A stretch of 64,000 bases of DNA from Aquimarina sediminis (GCF_002895435.1 NZ_POYJ01000011.1:124001-188000); one strand, 5' to 3'. Numbered from the stretch's first letter, positions 25,737 to 34,782 are shown. Notes: generated by a model not told the origin, from the sequence alone. Numbers and translations are program-made.

Positions 25737-27884
25737 TCAGTATCCTCCTGTATCGGGAAAACCTTTATCAACAAAAGTAACATCAATCAATGATCTCATT
25801 TTTGACAAACTTCTTCTGGTCTTACATCTGGGTATAAGAAACGCTCTAATGATTTGCTCGTAATCCATCGAACCAGTATTCATTCTAAGTTTATGCCAGG
25901 CAATAAAACAGATTTTTTTTCTTATCAAATCAAGTGTAGATGCATATTCTACAGCAAACATCTTGTCTGCTAATTGATTATCTTTTGTCTTTTTATCGAT
26001 AGTGTTCTTAGCGCTTTCGATATAACTTTGAAGCCAAATGCTTTGTCTATGAATAGCCTGAGATAACCCTATCGAAAAGTTTTTTATTTGGGGGCGCAGA
26101 CCAGGGGCAACAAGATCCAGCATGGTATCAATTTTTAATTCTAATGTAGCTTGCCATATATAAATTTCTTTATGGGGGTGCGCTACCAGATCATGTAATT
26201 TTATGTATTGATTATTTTTAACCTTATAAAAACGGTCATCATCAAACCTTAAAACATATCCTTCTCCTTGTTTTTCGGAAGATATCTTTTGTATAAAATC
26301 CTTAGCTTCTTCAATAGAGTGAATCCATCGTACCTGTTTAACATATTCTATCTTATGGTATTTTGCCATTGTAACCATGGTATCATAATTAAGATATCCA
26401 CCAGTTAGATTATTTCTTATGGTTGTTAATACCAAGCGATCTTTAGGATGATCGAGAACAATAGGGTGTTGACGACTACACCATTCGAATGTTGGTGTCC
26501 AATTTCCTTCTAACAGCTCTTTTATCAGGGGTAGGTAACCTATATCAGAGGTTTCTTTTTGAATAGCCCTCGTAGTATTATCCGCAAAAGTTGCCGCTTG
26601 ATCAGCAATTGCAGATGGTCCTTTTCTGGTTGTCCACCTTAGTATTCCATTCCATAATACAGGAGAAACCAATGAGCCGTCCAGTTTTTCAGTTACCCGG
26701 CATGACGAAGACCAATCTATGTTTTCTATTTGCGATTCTTCTCTTTCTCCTATCCTAAAAAATTTATGAAACTTTCGGGCTACTAAAGTTCCTTCTGAGT
26801 CAAAAATCAAACCTCGGCATTCTCTACGAAGTGCGTAAATATTTGCTACTGAAGAGTGTATTGCCTGAGTAATCGGAATAAAAGAATACTTTAAAGGAAT
26901 AGTATAATCAATTATCTGATAGCCCTCTTTTTTGAATACCTGAAACTCATCTCTATCTTTTATTGCCGGCAACACTTGGTCTATATGTTCTATTATCGGG
27001 AATCCTGTATTTCCTATTTTAGAGATATAACTATAGTTGGCGATCATATCCATATACAAAGGCTGTAGCGTTGTTCGAACAACTGTGAGCACTTCTTGTA
27101 GATCTTCTGTTATCTTAAAACTGGGGTGTGTCTTACAAAATGCTCTCCAAATACTACGACTATTTTTTCCTTGCCCAAATTTACCTTCAAAAAATCTTGC
27201 TGCTATCTCGAGAGGAGTTCCTCGTTCAAAAGAGGTCTCCTTAAAAGAGTTCATCACCTGAGATAAATCAAGGTCATAGTTCTTGATCAGCCAATAAAGC
27301 CCAAACAAGTCTTTTGGTCGCCATTTATCTTGTTTACGTTCAAATAAACCATAGAATTTCCATCCAGCAGAAGTCTCTCTATATACCATTTTACAATAAA
27401 TAGATTGGTTAGGGATTATAGAAGGATATTCTTGAAAACTAGCAGCAGGAATAGTTGGATCAGAATAACTTATATCTATTTGTAGTAAAAAAGAGATGTT
27501 TACTTCTTCTAAAACTGTAGAAACAAACAACCTTAATCCGGGGTCTTTGGCATCGATCCATATGATTTCACTTCTTAACGTTGCAGGATCAAATGAAACC
27601 CCATCATGTATCAGATTATCCTGTAAGATATCTTGCCATCGAGATTCCATTTCTATTGGATCTACTGGTACATCAACCATAAAATCCACATCTTGGGGCA
27701 TCCATTTCCCGGGAGAATACCAAAATCGAGACATCATACCCCCTCTCAAAACAAAAAGATCTTTATATTCTGATCTCGCCACTCTACGAATCAAACCCTC
27801 CATAGCATAAAGCTCAACCAATTCTGAATACGAATACATTGATTCTTTAGCTATGTTTTGTAGTTGTAGGGCAATATCTTTCAT
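25737..27884 (-). CDS. AbiEii-like nucleotidyltransferase fused to T4 Rnl1-like RNA ligase
   Basis: 715 residues. N-terminal half (about 20-275) resembles AbiEii/MNT-superfamily nucleotidyltransferases: FVLRGGMMSRFW (44-55) and QDVDFMVD (64-71) form the GG...D-x-D active-site pattern. The C-terminal half (about 325-600) has all Rnl1-type ligase motifs: ECRGLIFD (355-362), adenylation motif I EKLDGS (Lys400), motif III TFEWCSRQHPIVLD (465-478), motif IV EGYVLRF (541-547) and motif V YKVKNNQYIKLH (553-564). It should join RNA ends with ATP and may also add nucleotides, fitting an RNA-repair role like that of phage T4 ligase on cleaved tRNA. Downstream of the EndoV-like gene by 61 bp. Confidence 0.85.
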   Translation of the reverse strand: MKDIALQLQNIAKESMYSYSELVELYAMEGLIRRVARSEYKDLFVLRGGMMSRFWYSPGKWMPQDVDFMVDVPVDPIEMESRWQDILQDNLIHDGVSFDPATLRSEIIWIDAKDPGLRLFVSTVLEEVNISFLLQIDISYSDPTIPAASFQEYPSIIPNQSIYCKMVYRETSAGWKFYGLFERKQDKWRPKDLFGLYWLIKNYDLDLSQVMNSFKETSFERGTPLEIAARFFEGKFGQGKNSRSIWRAFCKTHPSFKITEDLQEVLTVVRTTLQPLYMDMIANYSYISKIGNTGFPIIEHIDQVLPAIKDRDEFQVFKKEGYQIIDYTIPLKYSFIPITQAIHSSVANIYALRRECRGLIFDSEGTLVARKFHKFFRIGEREESQIENIDWSSSCRVTEKLDGSLVSPVLWNGILRWTTRKGPSAIADQAATFADNTTRAIQKETSDIGYLPLIKELLEGNWTPTFEWCSRQHPIVLDHPKDRLVLTTIRNNLTGGYLNYDTMVTMAKYHKIEYVKQVRWIHSIEEAKDFIQKISSEKQGEGYVLRFDDDRFYKVKNNQYIKLHDLVAHPHKEIYIWQATLELKIDTMLDLVAPGLRPQIKNFSIGLSQAIHRQSIWLQSYIESAKNTIDKKTKDNQLADKMFAVEYASTLDLIRKKICFIAWHKLRMNTGSMDYEQIIRAFLIPRCKTRRSLSKMRSLIDVTFVDKGFPDTGGY

Positions 27885-27945
27885 GATATTTCAAAATCAA
27901 TTGAAGCGCATATAACATCTTATGCACTGAAAACATGAATACAAA

Positions 27946-28464
27946 TCAAATTGATTCGTCTACTTTTTCTTTTGTTTTAGTGTCTAATATCTGCAATAAG
28001 GTAGGCATTCTAAAATCTCCATGCATAGACTTTATCATATCATAAGCTCTATCCAGCTCAACACCAATTGCTGATATATAAAGAGGCTTTATACTTTCGC
28101 CACGTAACAGTTCTCTTACGTTTTTTTTGTTTTCATGAAATCCTGATTTTGCCACACCCAAAACAGGTACGCTCTTATCTATAGCATCAAACAAATGTCC
28201 TCCTAAGCCTAATTTGCCTTCATCATCAAGTAAAACAAAACCATCTACAATAATATAATCTATGTCAGTAATAGGCATTCTTTTAAGAAGGCTAAGTATA
28301 CATGGGAGCTCTCTTTTGTAAAAAGATCCTGGCTCATATGCCTCTACTCCTTCTATGATTTCGCTATCAATATCAAGGGGCTTACTATCATTCCAGTTTT
28401 CAAAACTTACACATACCGTTTTTGCTTTATTATCATAGTAATAGGTATCGAATGCTAATATCAT
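27946..28464 (-). CDS. Endonuclease V-like protein
   Basis: 172 residues, shorter than usual EndoV (about 220). The fold landmarks are visible: AFDTYY (Asp6, metal site), YEPGSFYKRELPCI (43-56, matching YVPG-x3-FRE-x-P with Glu52), IIVDGFVLLDDEGKLGLGGHLF (71-92, place of VDGHG-x-HPR...GLASHLG, Asp74 metal ligand) and VLGVAKS (101-107, IGVAK). EndoV cuts nucleic acid one base beyond inosine, and in many organisms prefers RNA. The HPR of the DGHG loop is not conserved, so specificity may differ. First gene of the four-gene cluster, 128 bp downstream of the TolC-like gene. Catalytic Asp/Glu set present, so activity is plausible. Confidence 0.7.
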   Translation of the reverse strand: MILAFDTYYYDNKAKTVCVSFENWNDSKPLDIDSEIIEGVEAYEPGSFYKRELPCILSLLKRMPITDIDYIIVDGFVLLDDEGKLGLGGHLFDAIDKSVPVLGVAKSGFHENKKNVRELLRGESIKPLYISAIGVELDRAYDMIKSMHGDFRMPTLLQILDTKTKEKVDESI

Positions 28465-28531
28465 TGTTATAATTATTGAAGTGGTTTAAATACTTTTCTA
28501 AAAAAAGATGGAAGATACAACATTCAACCCG

Positions 28532-28572
28532 TATTATGCATTAGAAAATCATTGCAGTTCTAATGCATAATA
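28532..28572. repeat. 15-bp perfect inverted repeat between export operon and EndoV cluster
   Basis: TATTATGCATTAGAA (28532-28546) and TTCTAATGCATAATA (28558-28572), 11-nt loop. It lies downstream of the TolC-like gene and upstream of the EndoV-like gene, both minus strand. No T-run follows, so it could be a weak terminator or a regulatory site or boundary of the accessory cluster. Confidence 0.6.
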
Positions 28573-28591
28573 TGACGGATTAAACTAACAT

Positions 28592-30004
28592 CTATATCGC
28601 TACTCCCAAGGCGTAATACAGGTTGATTGTAGCTGTAAGCTGTTTTATCTTAAGAGTATTCTCTTTCAGTTGAGCATCAATCAATTTTTGTTCTCGCGAA
28701 TTGATTAAAAACAAAGAGCTTTCTCCCAAAAATAGTTTACGTTCTTCTGCACTAACCAATGTTTTATAATCTGTAACAATATCTTCAATAAGTTCTGTTT
28801 GTGTAGATAATGAATTGATCTCTTGATATACTGCTTCGATCTTATTTTGAAGCTTTAGTGATGTAGCTGCTCTTTCAAAATTTGCATCTTGTAATTTTAA
28901 ATTGATAAGGCGTACATCTCCTCTTTCTTTTCTAAGAAATATTGGAAAACTAAAATTGACAAAAGCTTTGTAATTTGTTGTAGTAAATGTATGTATCTGT
29001 TGATACTCGGGTGTCAAGAAATTATACTGAAGATCTATTTTTGGCAATAGCTTATTACGTTTTAGAGTACGATCTACAGATAGTCCTCCAATCTTAGCAT
29101 CAAGACTTACTAATTTAGGGTGAGTCTCTAATAAAGTAGAAGTATCTGTAATCCCATCTAATTTTAAAGAATTTTCGATATGATTGCGTTCGGGTAATAC
29201 TGGCATTATATCTTCTCTTATCTCTACAGGAATAGTATTGATCCATAAATAGTTACTTACCTTGAGTATCGCTTTTCTTTTTTTAAGAGAAGCTGCCTCC
29301 AGATTTAGTTGTCTGTTTTGTAATGTTATTCGTGCTTCTGTAATCTCTATTGCTGCTTTATCCCCTGCCTCTACACTTTGTTTAATGGCTTCAAGCCGAG
29401 TAGAAGCATTCTCCAGAAAGGTGTTATAAATACGTTGCTCATTAGTAGCTTCTAACCATTCGAAATATGCTTTACTTGCTTCAAAAATTAGGTTATTAAC
29501 CAGTAAATCTCGATTTGCCTTGGTTTGTTTTATAAAGAATCGCGCTTTTTTTAGTGATGCCATTCTTTCATTGATTAAAAAACCTTGGGCAAGAGAAAAT
29601 GATACGCCTGCACTATACAACCCTTCATCTGGTACCGTAAGGTTAGGGTTTAGGTATTCTCCTGTATTGTTTTCAAAATTTGCTTTGAACTCTACTCCAT
29701 ACCAGGTAGGGATCTTAAATGTTGCATTGAGTTGATCAAAATATTCTGTTCCTTTAAACTTTTTTCTATCATAATCAACTTCAATCTTAGGGTCAAAACC
29801 TCCTCGTGCTTTTAGCAATTTAGCCTCTCCCATATTTAAAATGATCTCGGCTTGTTTCATGAGAGGATGATGTTTTTTTACGTACCCAATATATTCTTCA
29901 AAAGTAAGAGAGTTGTCAAAGGGTTCATGATCATTTTGAGCGGTTACACTTTTTATTGAAATTAGTAAAACCAGTACTATTATATAATTTATACCTATTT
30001 TCAT
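28592..30004 (-). CDS. TolC-family outer-membrane efflux protein
   Basis: About 470 residues when started at the ATG 30002-30004, which gives a clean signal peptide (MKIGINYIIVLVLLIS...TAQ) and 1-bp spacing to the previous stop; a longer frame from 30118 would overlap the HlyD-type gene and lacks a signal. The mature protein is dominated by long coiled-coil helices (EEYIGYVKKHHPLMKQAEI, ITLQNRQLNLEAASLKKRK, LENASTRLEAIKQSVEAGD), as in outer-membrane factor trimers. With the HlyD-type and ABC proteins it forms a tripartite exporter. Third gene of that operon. Confidence 0.85.
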   Translation of the reverse strand: MKIGINYIIVLVLLISIKSVTAQNDHEPFDNSLTFEEYIGYVKKHHPLMKQAEIILNMGEAKLLKARGGFDPKIEVDYDRKKFKGTEYFDQLNATFKIPTWYGVEFKANFENNTGEYLNPNLTVPDEGLYSAGVSFSLAQGFLINERMASLKKARFFIKQTKANRDLLVNNLIFEASKAYFEWLEATNEQRIYNTFLENASTRLEAIKQSVEAGDKAAIEITEARITLQNRQLNLEAASLKKRKAILKVSNYLWINTIPVEIREDIMPVLPERNHIENSLKLDGITDTSTLLETHPKLVSLDAKIGGLSVDRTLKRNKLLPKIDLQYNFLTPEYQQIHTFTTTNYKAFVNFSFPIFLRKERGDVRLINLKLQDANFERAATSLKLQNKIEAVYQEINSLSTQTELIEDIVTDYKTLVSAEERKLFLGESSLFLINSREQKLIDAQLKENTLKIKQLTATINLYYALGVAI

Positions 30005-30005
30005 T

Positions 30006-31358
30006 TTACTTTTTCTCTTTAGAAGTTTCTTTCCCCTTTGGGGTATAATAATTAGGAGGAAACCCATTAAGCTGACGCCACATTTCATACCAGATAGGCA
30101 CATCTTCGAGCAAAGCAATAGTATGTGCTCCTGAGCCTACTCTTACATTTTTGGGCCATACATTTTCTCCTTCTTTTGGAGCAATCAGAATTCTGAATTT
30201 TCCATTATCGCTTATAAACGTTTCTATAGCTACCACTTTTCCTGGATAGGTTCCAAAAGAGGCATTGGGCCAACCACTAAAGAAAATTGCGGGCCAGCCG
30301 TCAAATTCTATTCGTACATCCTCACCGATATGCATCAATGGCAAATCAATTGGATCTACATAAGTTTCTACAGCCAGATCATAATTGGTAGGCATAATAC
30401 CCACCAGCTTTTCTCCTTCTTTAAAAGTCTCTCCGATACCAACCTTTATAGCTTTATTGATATATCCATCCTGGGGAGCAGTAATATAGTACAGGGCATT
30501 ACGCATTTTGTAGTTTGTCGATTGGTTTTCGAGCTTGGTAACCTGTGCTTCTGCTTCAAATTGGTTTGACTCTGCCGTAAACTGATCACTTCTTGCCTTA
30601 GCAATCTTATCTGCGTATTCTGCAGCAATTCTGTTAATTTCTAATTCTGCATTAGTAACCTCATTTTCACTAACCAATAGTTTATTTTCCTGAGATACAA
30701 GCTTGGCCTGTGTTTCCTGAAGCTTTAAACGTTTTGCTTCTACATCTGCGGTCGCTTTTAGCCCTTCATTTTTTAATATTACGGTACGATCGTACTGTCG
30801 TTTTGCAATATCCAGATTAGTTTCGGCTGCCTGAAAATCAACTTTTGCACTTTCAACTTTTAGACGTGCTTGCTGTAATTTGTTTTCTGCTTGCGAGAGT
30901 TTTAGCTTACGTTGACTCCCTAATGCTATAATTTGGCTTTCTTGCGCTTTGATCTTCTCCTGATACGAGACTACTGATCGGCTTTTGGCATCTCGTTGTC
31001 TATTAGTTCGTTCTACTAATTGTGGGTCTTGGTAGGCATTTTTTATTTCAGAAATAAATAGAATTGTATCTCCTTTTTTAACAAAATCACCTTCTTTTAC
31101 ATACCACTTTTCAATACGCCCGGGAATTGGTGATTGTATTGTTTGAGGACGTTGATCCGGAGTAAGCGTAGTTACAAAACCATTACCACTTACGTTTTGT
31201 GTCCAGGGTAAAAACAGAACGATGATCCCCATTATAGCAAATGCTCCTAAGAAACGATTAAATAGCTTATTATGCTTCGAAGTAAATGCTTTTGAAAAAG
31301 CTGTATAACCTTCAAGGGATACTTTTTTATTAAGTTGATTATGAGATATATTAAGCAT
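30006..31358 (-). CDS. HlyD-family periplasmic adaptor
   Basis: 450 residues with one N-terminal transmembrane helix (about 36-54, FLGAFAIMGIIVLFLPW), lipoyl-like halves (IQSPIPGRIEKWYVKEGDFVKKGDTIL at about 74-100 and YYITAPQDGYINKAIKVGIGETF near 290) and about 170 residues of coiled-coil between. This is the membrane-fusion protein that links an inner-membrane ABC transporter to TolC. Its start overlaps the ABC gene stop by 8 bp and its stop is 1 bp from the TolC start, showing tight coupling. Substrate unknown. Confidence 0.9.
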   Translation of the reverse strand: MLNISHNQLNKKVSLEGYTAFSKAFTSKHNKLFNRFLGAFAIMGIIVLFLPWTQNVSGNGFVTTLTPDQRPQTIQSPIPGRIEKWYVKEGDFVKKGDTILFISEIKNAYQDPQLVERTNRQRDAKSRSVVSYQEKIKAQESQIIALGSQRKLKLSQAENKLQQARLKVESAKVDFQAAETNLDIAKRQYDRTVILKNEGLKATADVEAKRLKLQETQAKLVSQENKLLVSENEVTNAELEINRIAAEYADKIAKARSDQFTAESNQFEAEAQVTKLENQSTNYKMRNALYYITAPQDGYINKAIKVGIGETFKEGEKLVGIMPTNYDLAVETYVDPIDLPLMHIGEDVRIEFDGWPAIFFSGWPNASFGTYPGKVVAIETFISDNGKFRILIAPKEGENVWPKNVRVGSGAHTIALLEDVPIWYEMWRQLNGFPPNYYTPKGKETSKEKK

Positions 31359-33024
31359 TATTCTTATTTTTTGAGGTTATTTTCCCTTCGCAAATCGTAA
31401 TGGTTTGGTTACAATCATTTTTCCATTGCCTATTCCTACTAGAAACCACAAGTGCCCATGGGCGTTCCGCTGCGGTTAAATATTTTATAATTCTTGTAGC
31501 TTCATCTTTTTCAAAATGCTCTAATGGGTCTTTGAGAAGAAGTAATTTGGGGTTATGAATAATTGCTCTAGCCAAGACAATACGCTTGGATACCGTAAAT
31601 GGTATCTGTTGACCCTCGGGATGTAATATAGTATTAATCCCATTGGGCTGCTCTTTGATAAAAGAAAGTAACCCAGTATTCTTAAGTACACTGTGTAATT
31701 GTTCTTGCGGTATGTCAGTACGACCAAAAGTAATATTTTCCAAAATTGTACCTTCAAAAGGGAACTGCCCTGGTAATACCTGTCCTATATATGATCTATA
31801 TTTATTAAGCCAAATCCCTTTTATAGAGACATCATTGATATATAGAGCTCCACTTGTTGGTGAAATAAGACCTGAAAGAATCTTTAGCAAAGTGGTTTTT
31901 CCACTTCCGGACGCTCCATCAAAAAGAATACGATCTGACTTTTCTATATTAAAATCAATATTACTCAATACCTCCTTCTCTTCTACGGTAGTATATTTAA
32001 GACCATCTAGTTCTATATGTAACTCATCTGTATTGGCAAATGGATCCTTACCAGATTGTACCTCTAAACTTTTATCTACCACCTGACCAATTTTTTCTAG
32101 AGAAGTCAATACATCATAAAAAGATTCAAGTCCTTTGATCAATTTCTCTACAGAACCGATCACTAATAAGATAATAATCTCTGCGGCTACAAACTGACCA
32201 ATATTCATTTGTTGATTAAGTACTAATAAGCCACCTATAACCAATAATCCAGCGGTTACTAAAACTTTGAAACCAATAAGCTGAATAAATTGAAGTACTA
32301 ACACTTTGAAATGACTCTCCCGTGCTTCTAGATACTCAGTTGTAAGATCATCATTGCGATTCATTGCGAGATTTGTAATACCCGAAAGTTTGAAACTAAT
32401 TAATGAACGTGATACTTCTTGTATCCAGTGTGCCACTTTATATTTACTTTTCGACTCCAAAATACTGGTATCCAAACCTTTTTTGGCAGTAAATTTGAAT
32501 ACTACATAAATAAGTAATACCAATAGCAATCCATAAATAATAAAAAAAGGATGGTAGAAAGAAAGGAGCATCAATCCAAATATAATTTGAAGCGCCGCAG
32601 CCGGAAAATCTATCAAGATCTTTGAAAGTCCTTTTTGTATCGTCAGTACATCAAAAAATCGATTGGCTAATTCTGGCGGATAATAATTACGAAGCTCTTC
32701 TACTTTAATTTTCGGAAAACGGTATGCAAATTCAAAAGAAGCTCTGGTAAATATTTTTTGTTGCATGTTTTCTAGAATTCTTACCTGCATTAACTGCAAA
32801 ACTCCCTGAAAAGCCACCCCAATTGTAACAAGTACAACCAGAACGATCCAGGATGTAGAGACTTGTGCTCCTTGTATAAGATTAATTATGGCTTGTATTC
32901 CTAATGGTAAGGTAAGTGCTACCAGACCAGCAAAAATAGCATAGTAAAAAATCTGACGAATATCTTTTTTATCGAGTTGTAGAAGGCTTGTGAAACGTTT
33001 CCACGGAGACATTGTTTCTTTCAT
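31351..33024 (-). CDS. ABC exporter, fused membrane and ATPase domains, with degenerate motifs
   Basis: 557 residues: six transmembrane helices in 1-300 and a nucleotide-binding domain from about 335. Walker A GASGSGKTT (370-378) is intact. The signature region reads FTVSKRIVLARAI (476-488) instead of LSGGQRQRIALARAL, and Walker B reads LLLLKDPLEHF (494-504) instead of LLILDEATSAL, so the magnesium Asp and catalytic Glu are replaced by Lys and Asp. There is no N-terminal C39 peptidase. In a homodimer this would be catalytically weak, unless it pairs with another ATPase or the family has adapted; I believe related flavobacterial exporters share these changes. It heads the ABC-HlyD-TolC operon. 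Confidence 0.85.
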   Translation of the reverse strand: MKETMSPWKRFTSLLQLDKKDIRQIFYYAIFAGLVALTLPLGIQAIINLIQGAQVSTSWIVLVVLVTIGVAFQGVLQLMQVRILENMQQKIFTRASFEFAYRFPKIKVEELRNYYPPELANRFFDVLTIQKGLSKILIDFPAAALQIIFGLMLLSFYHPFFIIYGLLLVLLIYVVFKFTAKKGLDTSILESKSKYKVAHWIQEVSRSLISFKLSGITNLAMNRNDDLTTEYLEARESHFKVLVLQFIQLIGFKVLVTAGLLVIGGLLVLNQQMNIGQFVAAEIIILLVIGSVEKLIKGLESFYDVLTSLEKIGQVVDKSLEVQSGKDPFANTDELHIELDGLKYTTVEEKEVLSNIDFNIEKSDRILFDGASGSGKTTLLKILSGLISPTSGALYINDVSIKGIWLNKYRSYIGQVLPGQFPFEGTILENITFGRTDIPQEQLHSVLKNTGLLSFIKEQPNGINTILHPEGQQIPFTVSKRIVLARAIIHNPKLLLLKDPLEHFEKDEATRIIKYLTAAERPWALVVSSRNRQWKNDCNQTITICEGKITSKNKNNA

Positions 33025-33155
33025 TTTAATTAAAAAAGGGCATTAAAAATTCTAGGATTTATAGTGTATTAATCCATCTCGGTTAGTAGTATAGTTTAGT
33101 AATCTAGTAGCTATTGGCAACAGTATATCGCTGCATCCACATAGTTATCAAAGTA

Positions 33156-33485
33156 TTAAACTACATCCGGTGGAGGAATAGGAATCTCCATATCAAAACC
33201 GTAACATATCAGTGAATTGTTGGTATCATTAGAAACAGCAATAGAATAATGAGAATGATCAAATGGACTTACTATCTGTAATTTTAATTTATTGTCCTTA
33301 TGATCATCTTCTTGTTTCTCTTCTTTATCCGTGTCTTCTTCACTATCCACCTCTACTAATTCATAGGTGAAATCTGTAACCAAAGCCAACATTTGAGTTA
33401 TTGGTTGAATACCCATAGCAAACAGCATCATTACTATCATGAAATGCCTGAAAAATGCTTTTATGTATATTCTCTTTAAACTCAT
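33156..33485 (-). CDS. Small membrane-anchored acidic protein, TetR-coupled
   Basis: 109 residues: one hydrophobic helix (about 10-32, with MIVMMLFAMG), then a highly acidic linker (VDSEEDTDKEEKQEDDHKD) and a C-terminal segment ending IPIPPPDVV. Its ATG overlaps the TetR stop (ATGA), so the two are translationally coupled, and the ABC exporter operon starts 131 bp downstream. From memory, small proteins of this shape recur beside TetR/ABC/HlyD sets in Flavobacteriaceae, but I know no function. It may be a sensor or assembly factor for the exporter. Confidence 0.55.
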   Translation of the reverse strand: MSLKRIYIKAFFRHFMIVMMLFAMGIQPITQMLALVTDFTYELVEVDSEEDTDKEEKQEDDHKDNKLKLQIVSPFDHSHYSIAVSNDTNNSLICYGFDMEIPIPPPDVV

Positions 33486-34150
33486 TTAATCATTTTTATT
33501 ACTAGATCATTATAGAAACGGACTATATTATTTTTTCCTTCTTTAACATCTGTAAGAGATGGTAAATGTTTTGAAAAAAAACGTTGATGATGAGCTCCTT
33601 CAATAACTGTCGAAACCAACATATGAGGAAATTCGAACTCAGGATTTACCTCTAATACAATATCACTTATCCGTTCTACAACCCGCTTATACGTTTTATA
33701 ATATCCTTTTTCATTTTCTTTATCGATATCTTTGGTATGATACGCTTTTGAAGATTCTGCAATAATTATCCTATTAAGAACAACTTCATTAATGTATGAA
33801 AATGAATTATCTTGTATTACAGGTTCTGTTACTATCTGTATTGCACTTGTAAGCTTAACTTCTGGTGAGTTAACATTTGTTGTTGCAAATACCAATTTGT
33901 ATTCTATCCAACTCCAATACCAACTTATAAGATATACCAAAAGGGTGTGCTTACTATCAAAATAACGATAAATAGAACTTTCATTAGAACCTATTCGTAC
34001 TCCAAGTTTTTTAAATGTAAACCCTTCAAATCCTAATTCATCTATCATATCGATACTGGTGCTTACTATTTTCTTTCCCAAGTCTGTCGATTCAGGATTT
34101 TTAGTATACAGTTCAGGACTGATAGTGATATTTATTTGCAGGTTTTTCAT
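33482..34150 (-). CDS. TetR/AcrR-family regulator
   Basis: 222 residues. The N-terminal helix-turn-helix is plain at about 25-70 (GKKIVSTSIDMIDELGFEGFTFKKLGVRIGSNESSIYRYFDSKHTLL): the helix pair then YRYF and K of TetR proteins. The C-terminal ligand-binding domain is helical and unassigned. It is followed by the acidic membrane protein and the exporter operon, so export genes are the likely targets. A palindrome overlaps its own promoter (34168-34182), pointing to autorepression. Confidence 0.9.
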   Translation of the reverse strand: MKNLQINITISPELYTKNPESTDLGKKIVSTSIDMIDELGFEGFTFKKLGVRIGSNESSIYRYFDSKHTLLVYLISWYWSWIEYKLVFATTNVNSPEVKLTSAIQIVTEPVIQDNSFSYINEVVLNRIIIAESSKAYHTKDIDKENEKGYYKTYKRVVERISDIVLEVNPEFEFPHMLVSTVIEGAHHQRFFSKHLPSLTDVKEGKNNIVRFYNDLVIKMIK

Positions 34151-34158
34151 ATGCTGTG

Positions 34159-34182
34159 CAAATATATAATAGTAATACTATT
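34159..34182 (-). promoter_or_regulatory. TetR promoter and palindromic operator
   Basis: On the minus strand TATATTTG (34159-34166) is a perfect TAnnTTTG minus-7 box, 8 bp from the TetR start codon. Directly upstream is AATAGTAATACTATT (34168-34182), a 15-bp palindrome with one central base, in the promoter spacer where a repressor would block transcription. Confidence 0.6.
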
Positions 34183-34329
34183 AAAAAAAGAAGTTTAACT
34201 TTATTTTATAAGAGTAAGAGTACTAACTCTGTATTGAATTGTATTAACATTCATATATACATATCGCTACCATACCAAGTATCTTAATCATATAACCAAT
34301 ATGCATAAACTCATCTTGGATTATAGACA

Positions 34330-34782
34330 TTATTTACTTTCGAGTATTTTTTTGAGATTAATTAATCCCGCTTTAGCTCTTTTTTTCAAAATTAATTTAA
34401 CAATAGGCAAAAGAAACATTTTAAAGAAAAAGCTTTTTGACCTACTTTCCATTTTAAAATAAAGGTATGTTTTATCCTCACTCCTTTTCTTAAAATTCAA
34501 AGTCATTCTTGGAAACAATGGAAAAAAATTTCCTTCGGTAACATAGATCTTATTTTTTATTACCTCCTTTACTTGGATTAAAATTTTTACAGTACCTCCA
34601 AAAGGTTTTTTAGCTGTTTCCAAATACTCTTTACCTATAGTAGCACTAGGTAATTTATCCTTAGACCTAATGCTTATAACATCAGGAAACCATAACCCAA
34701 AATTTCCCATGTCAGAAGTAAATTCAAAAACATCGTTAATATTTGAGTTTATTTCAATTTCGTTTTTGGTGAGTATTACCAT
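34330..34782 (-). CDS. SRPBCC (START-like) family protein
   Basis: 150 residues in the helix-grip pattern of polyketide cyclase/START-like proteins: an N-terminal strand with EIEINSNINDVFEFTSDMGNFGLWFPDV (about 6-35), then alternating strands (GGTVKILIQVKEVI, YLYFKMESRSKSFFF) and a basic C-terminal helix (LILKKRAKAGLINLKKILE). Such proteins bind lipids or other hydrophobic ligands, or act as coenzyme Q-type chaperones. No catalytic residues stand out. It stands alone between the TetR gene and a YCII gene. A possible repressor half-palindrome (ATACC/GGTAT, 34807-34820) lies 25 bp upstream of the start. Confidence 0.8.
   Translation of the reverse strand: MVILTKNEIEINSNINDVFEFTSDMGNFGLWFPDVISIRSKDKLPSATIGKEYLETAKKPFGGTVKILIQVKEVIKNKIYVTEGNFFPLFPRMTLNFKKRSEDKTYLYFKMESRSKSFFFKMFLLPIVKLILKKRAKAGLINLKKILESK

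Noticed and set aside
28532..28572. Strong terminator for the TolC-like gene
   Set aside because: Stem is perfect but no U-run follows on the minus strand; reported as an inverted repeat only.
30005..30118. 38-residue N-terminal extension of the TolC-like protein
   Set aside because: It overlaps the HlyD-type gene, while the internal ATG at 30004 gives a proper signal peptide.
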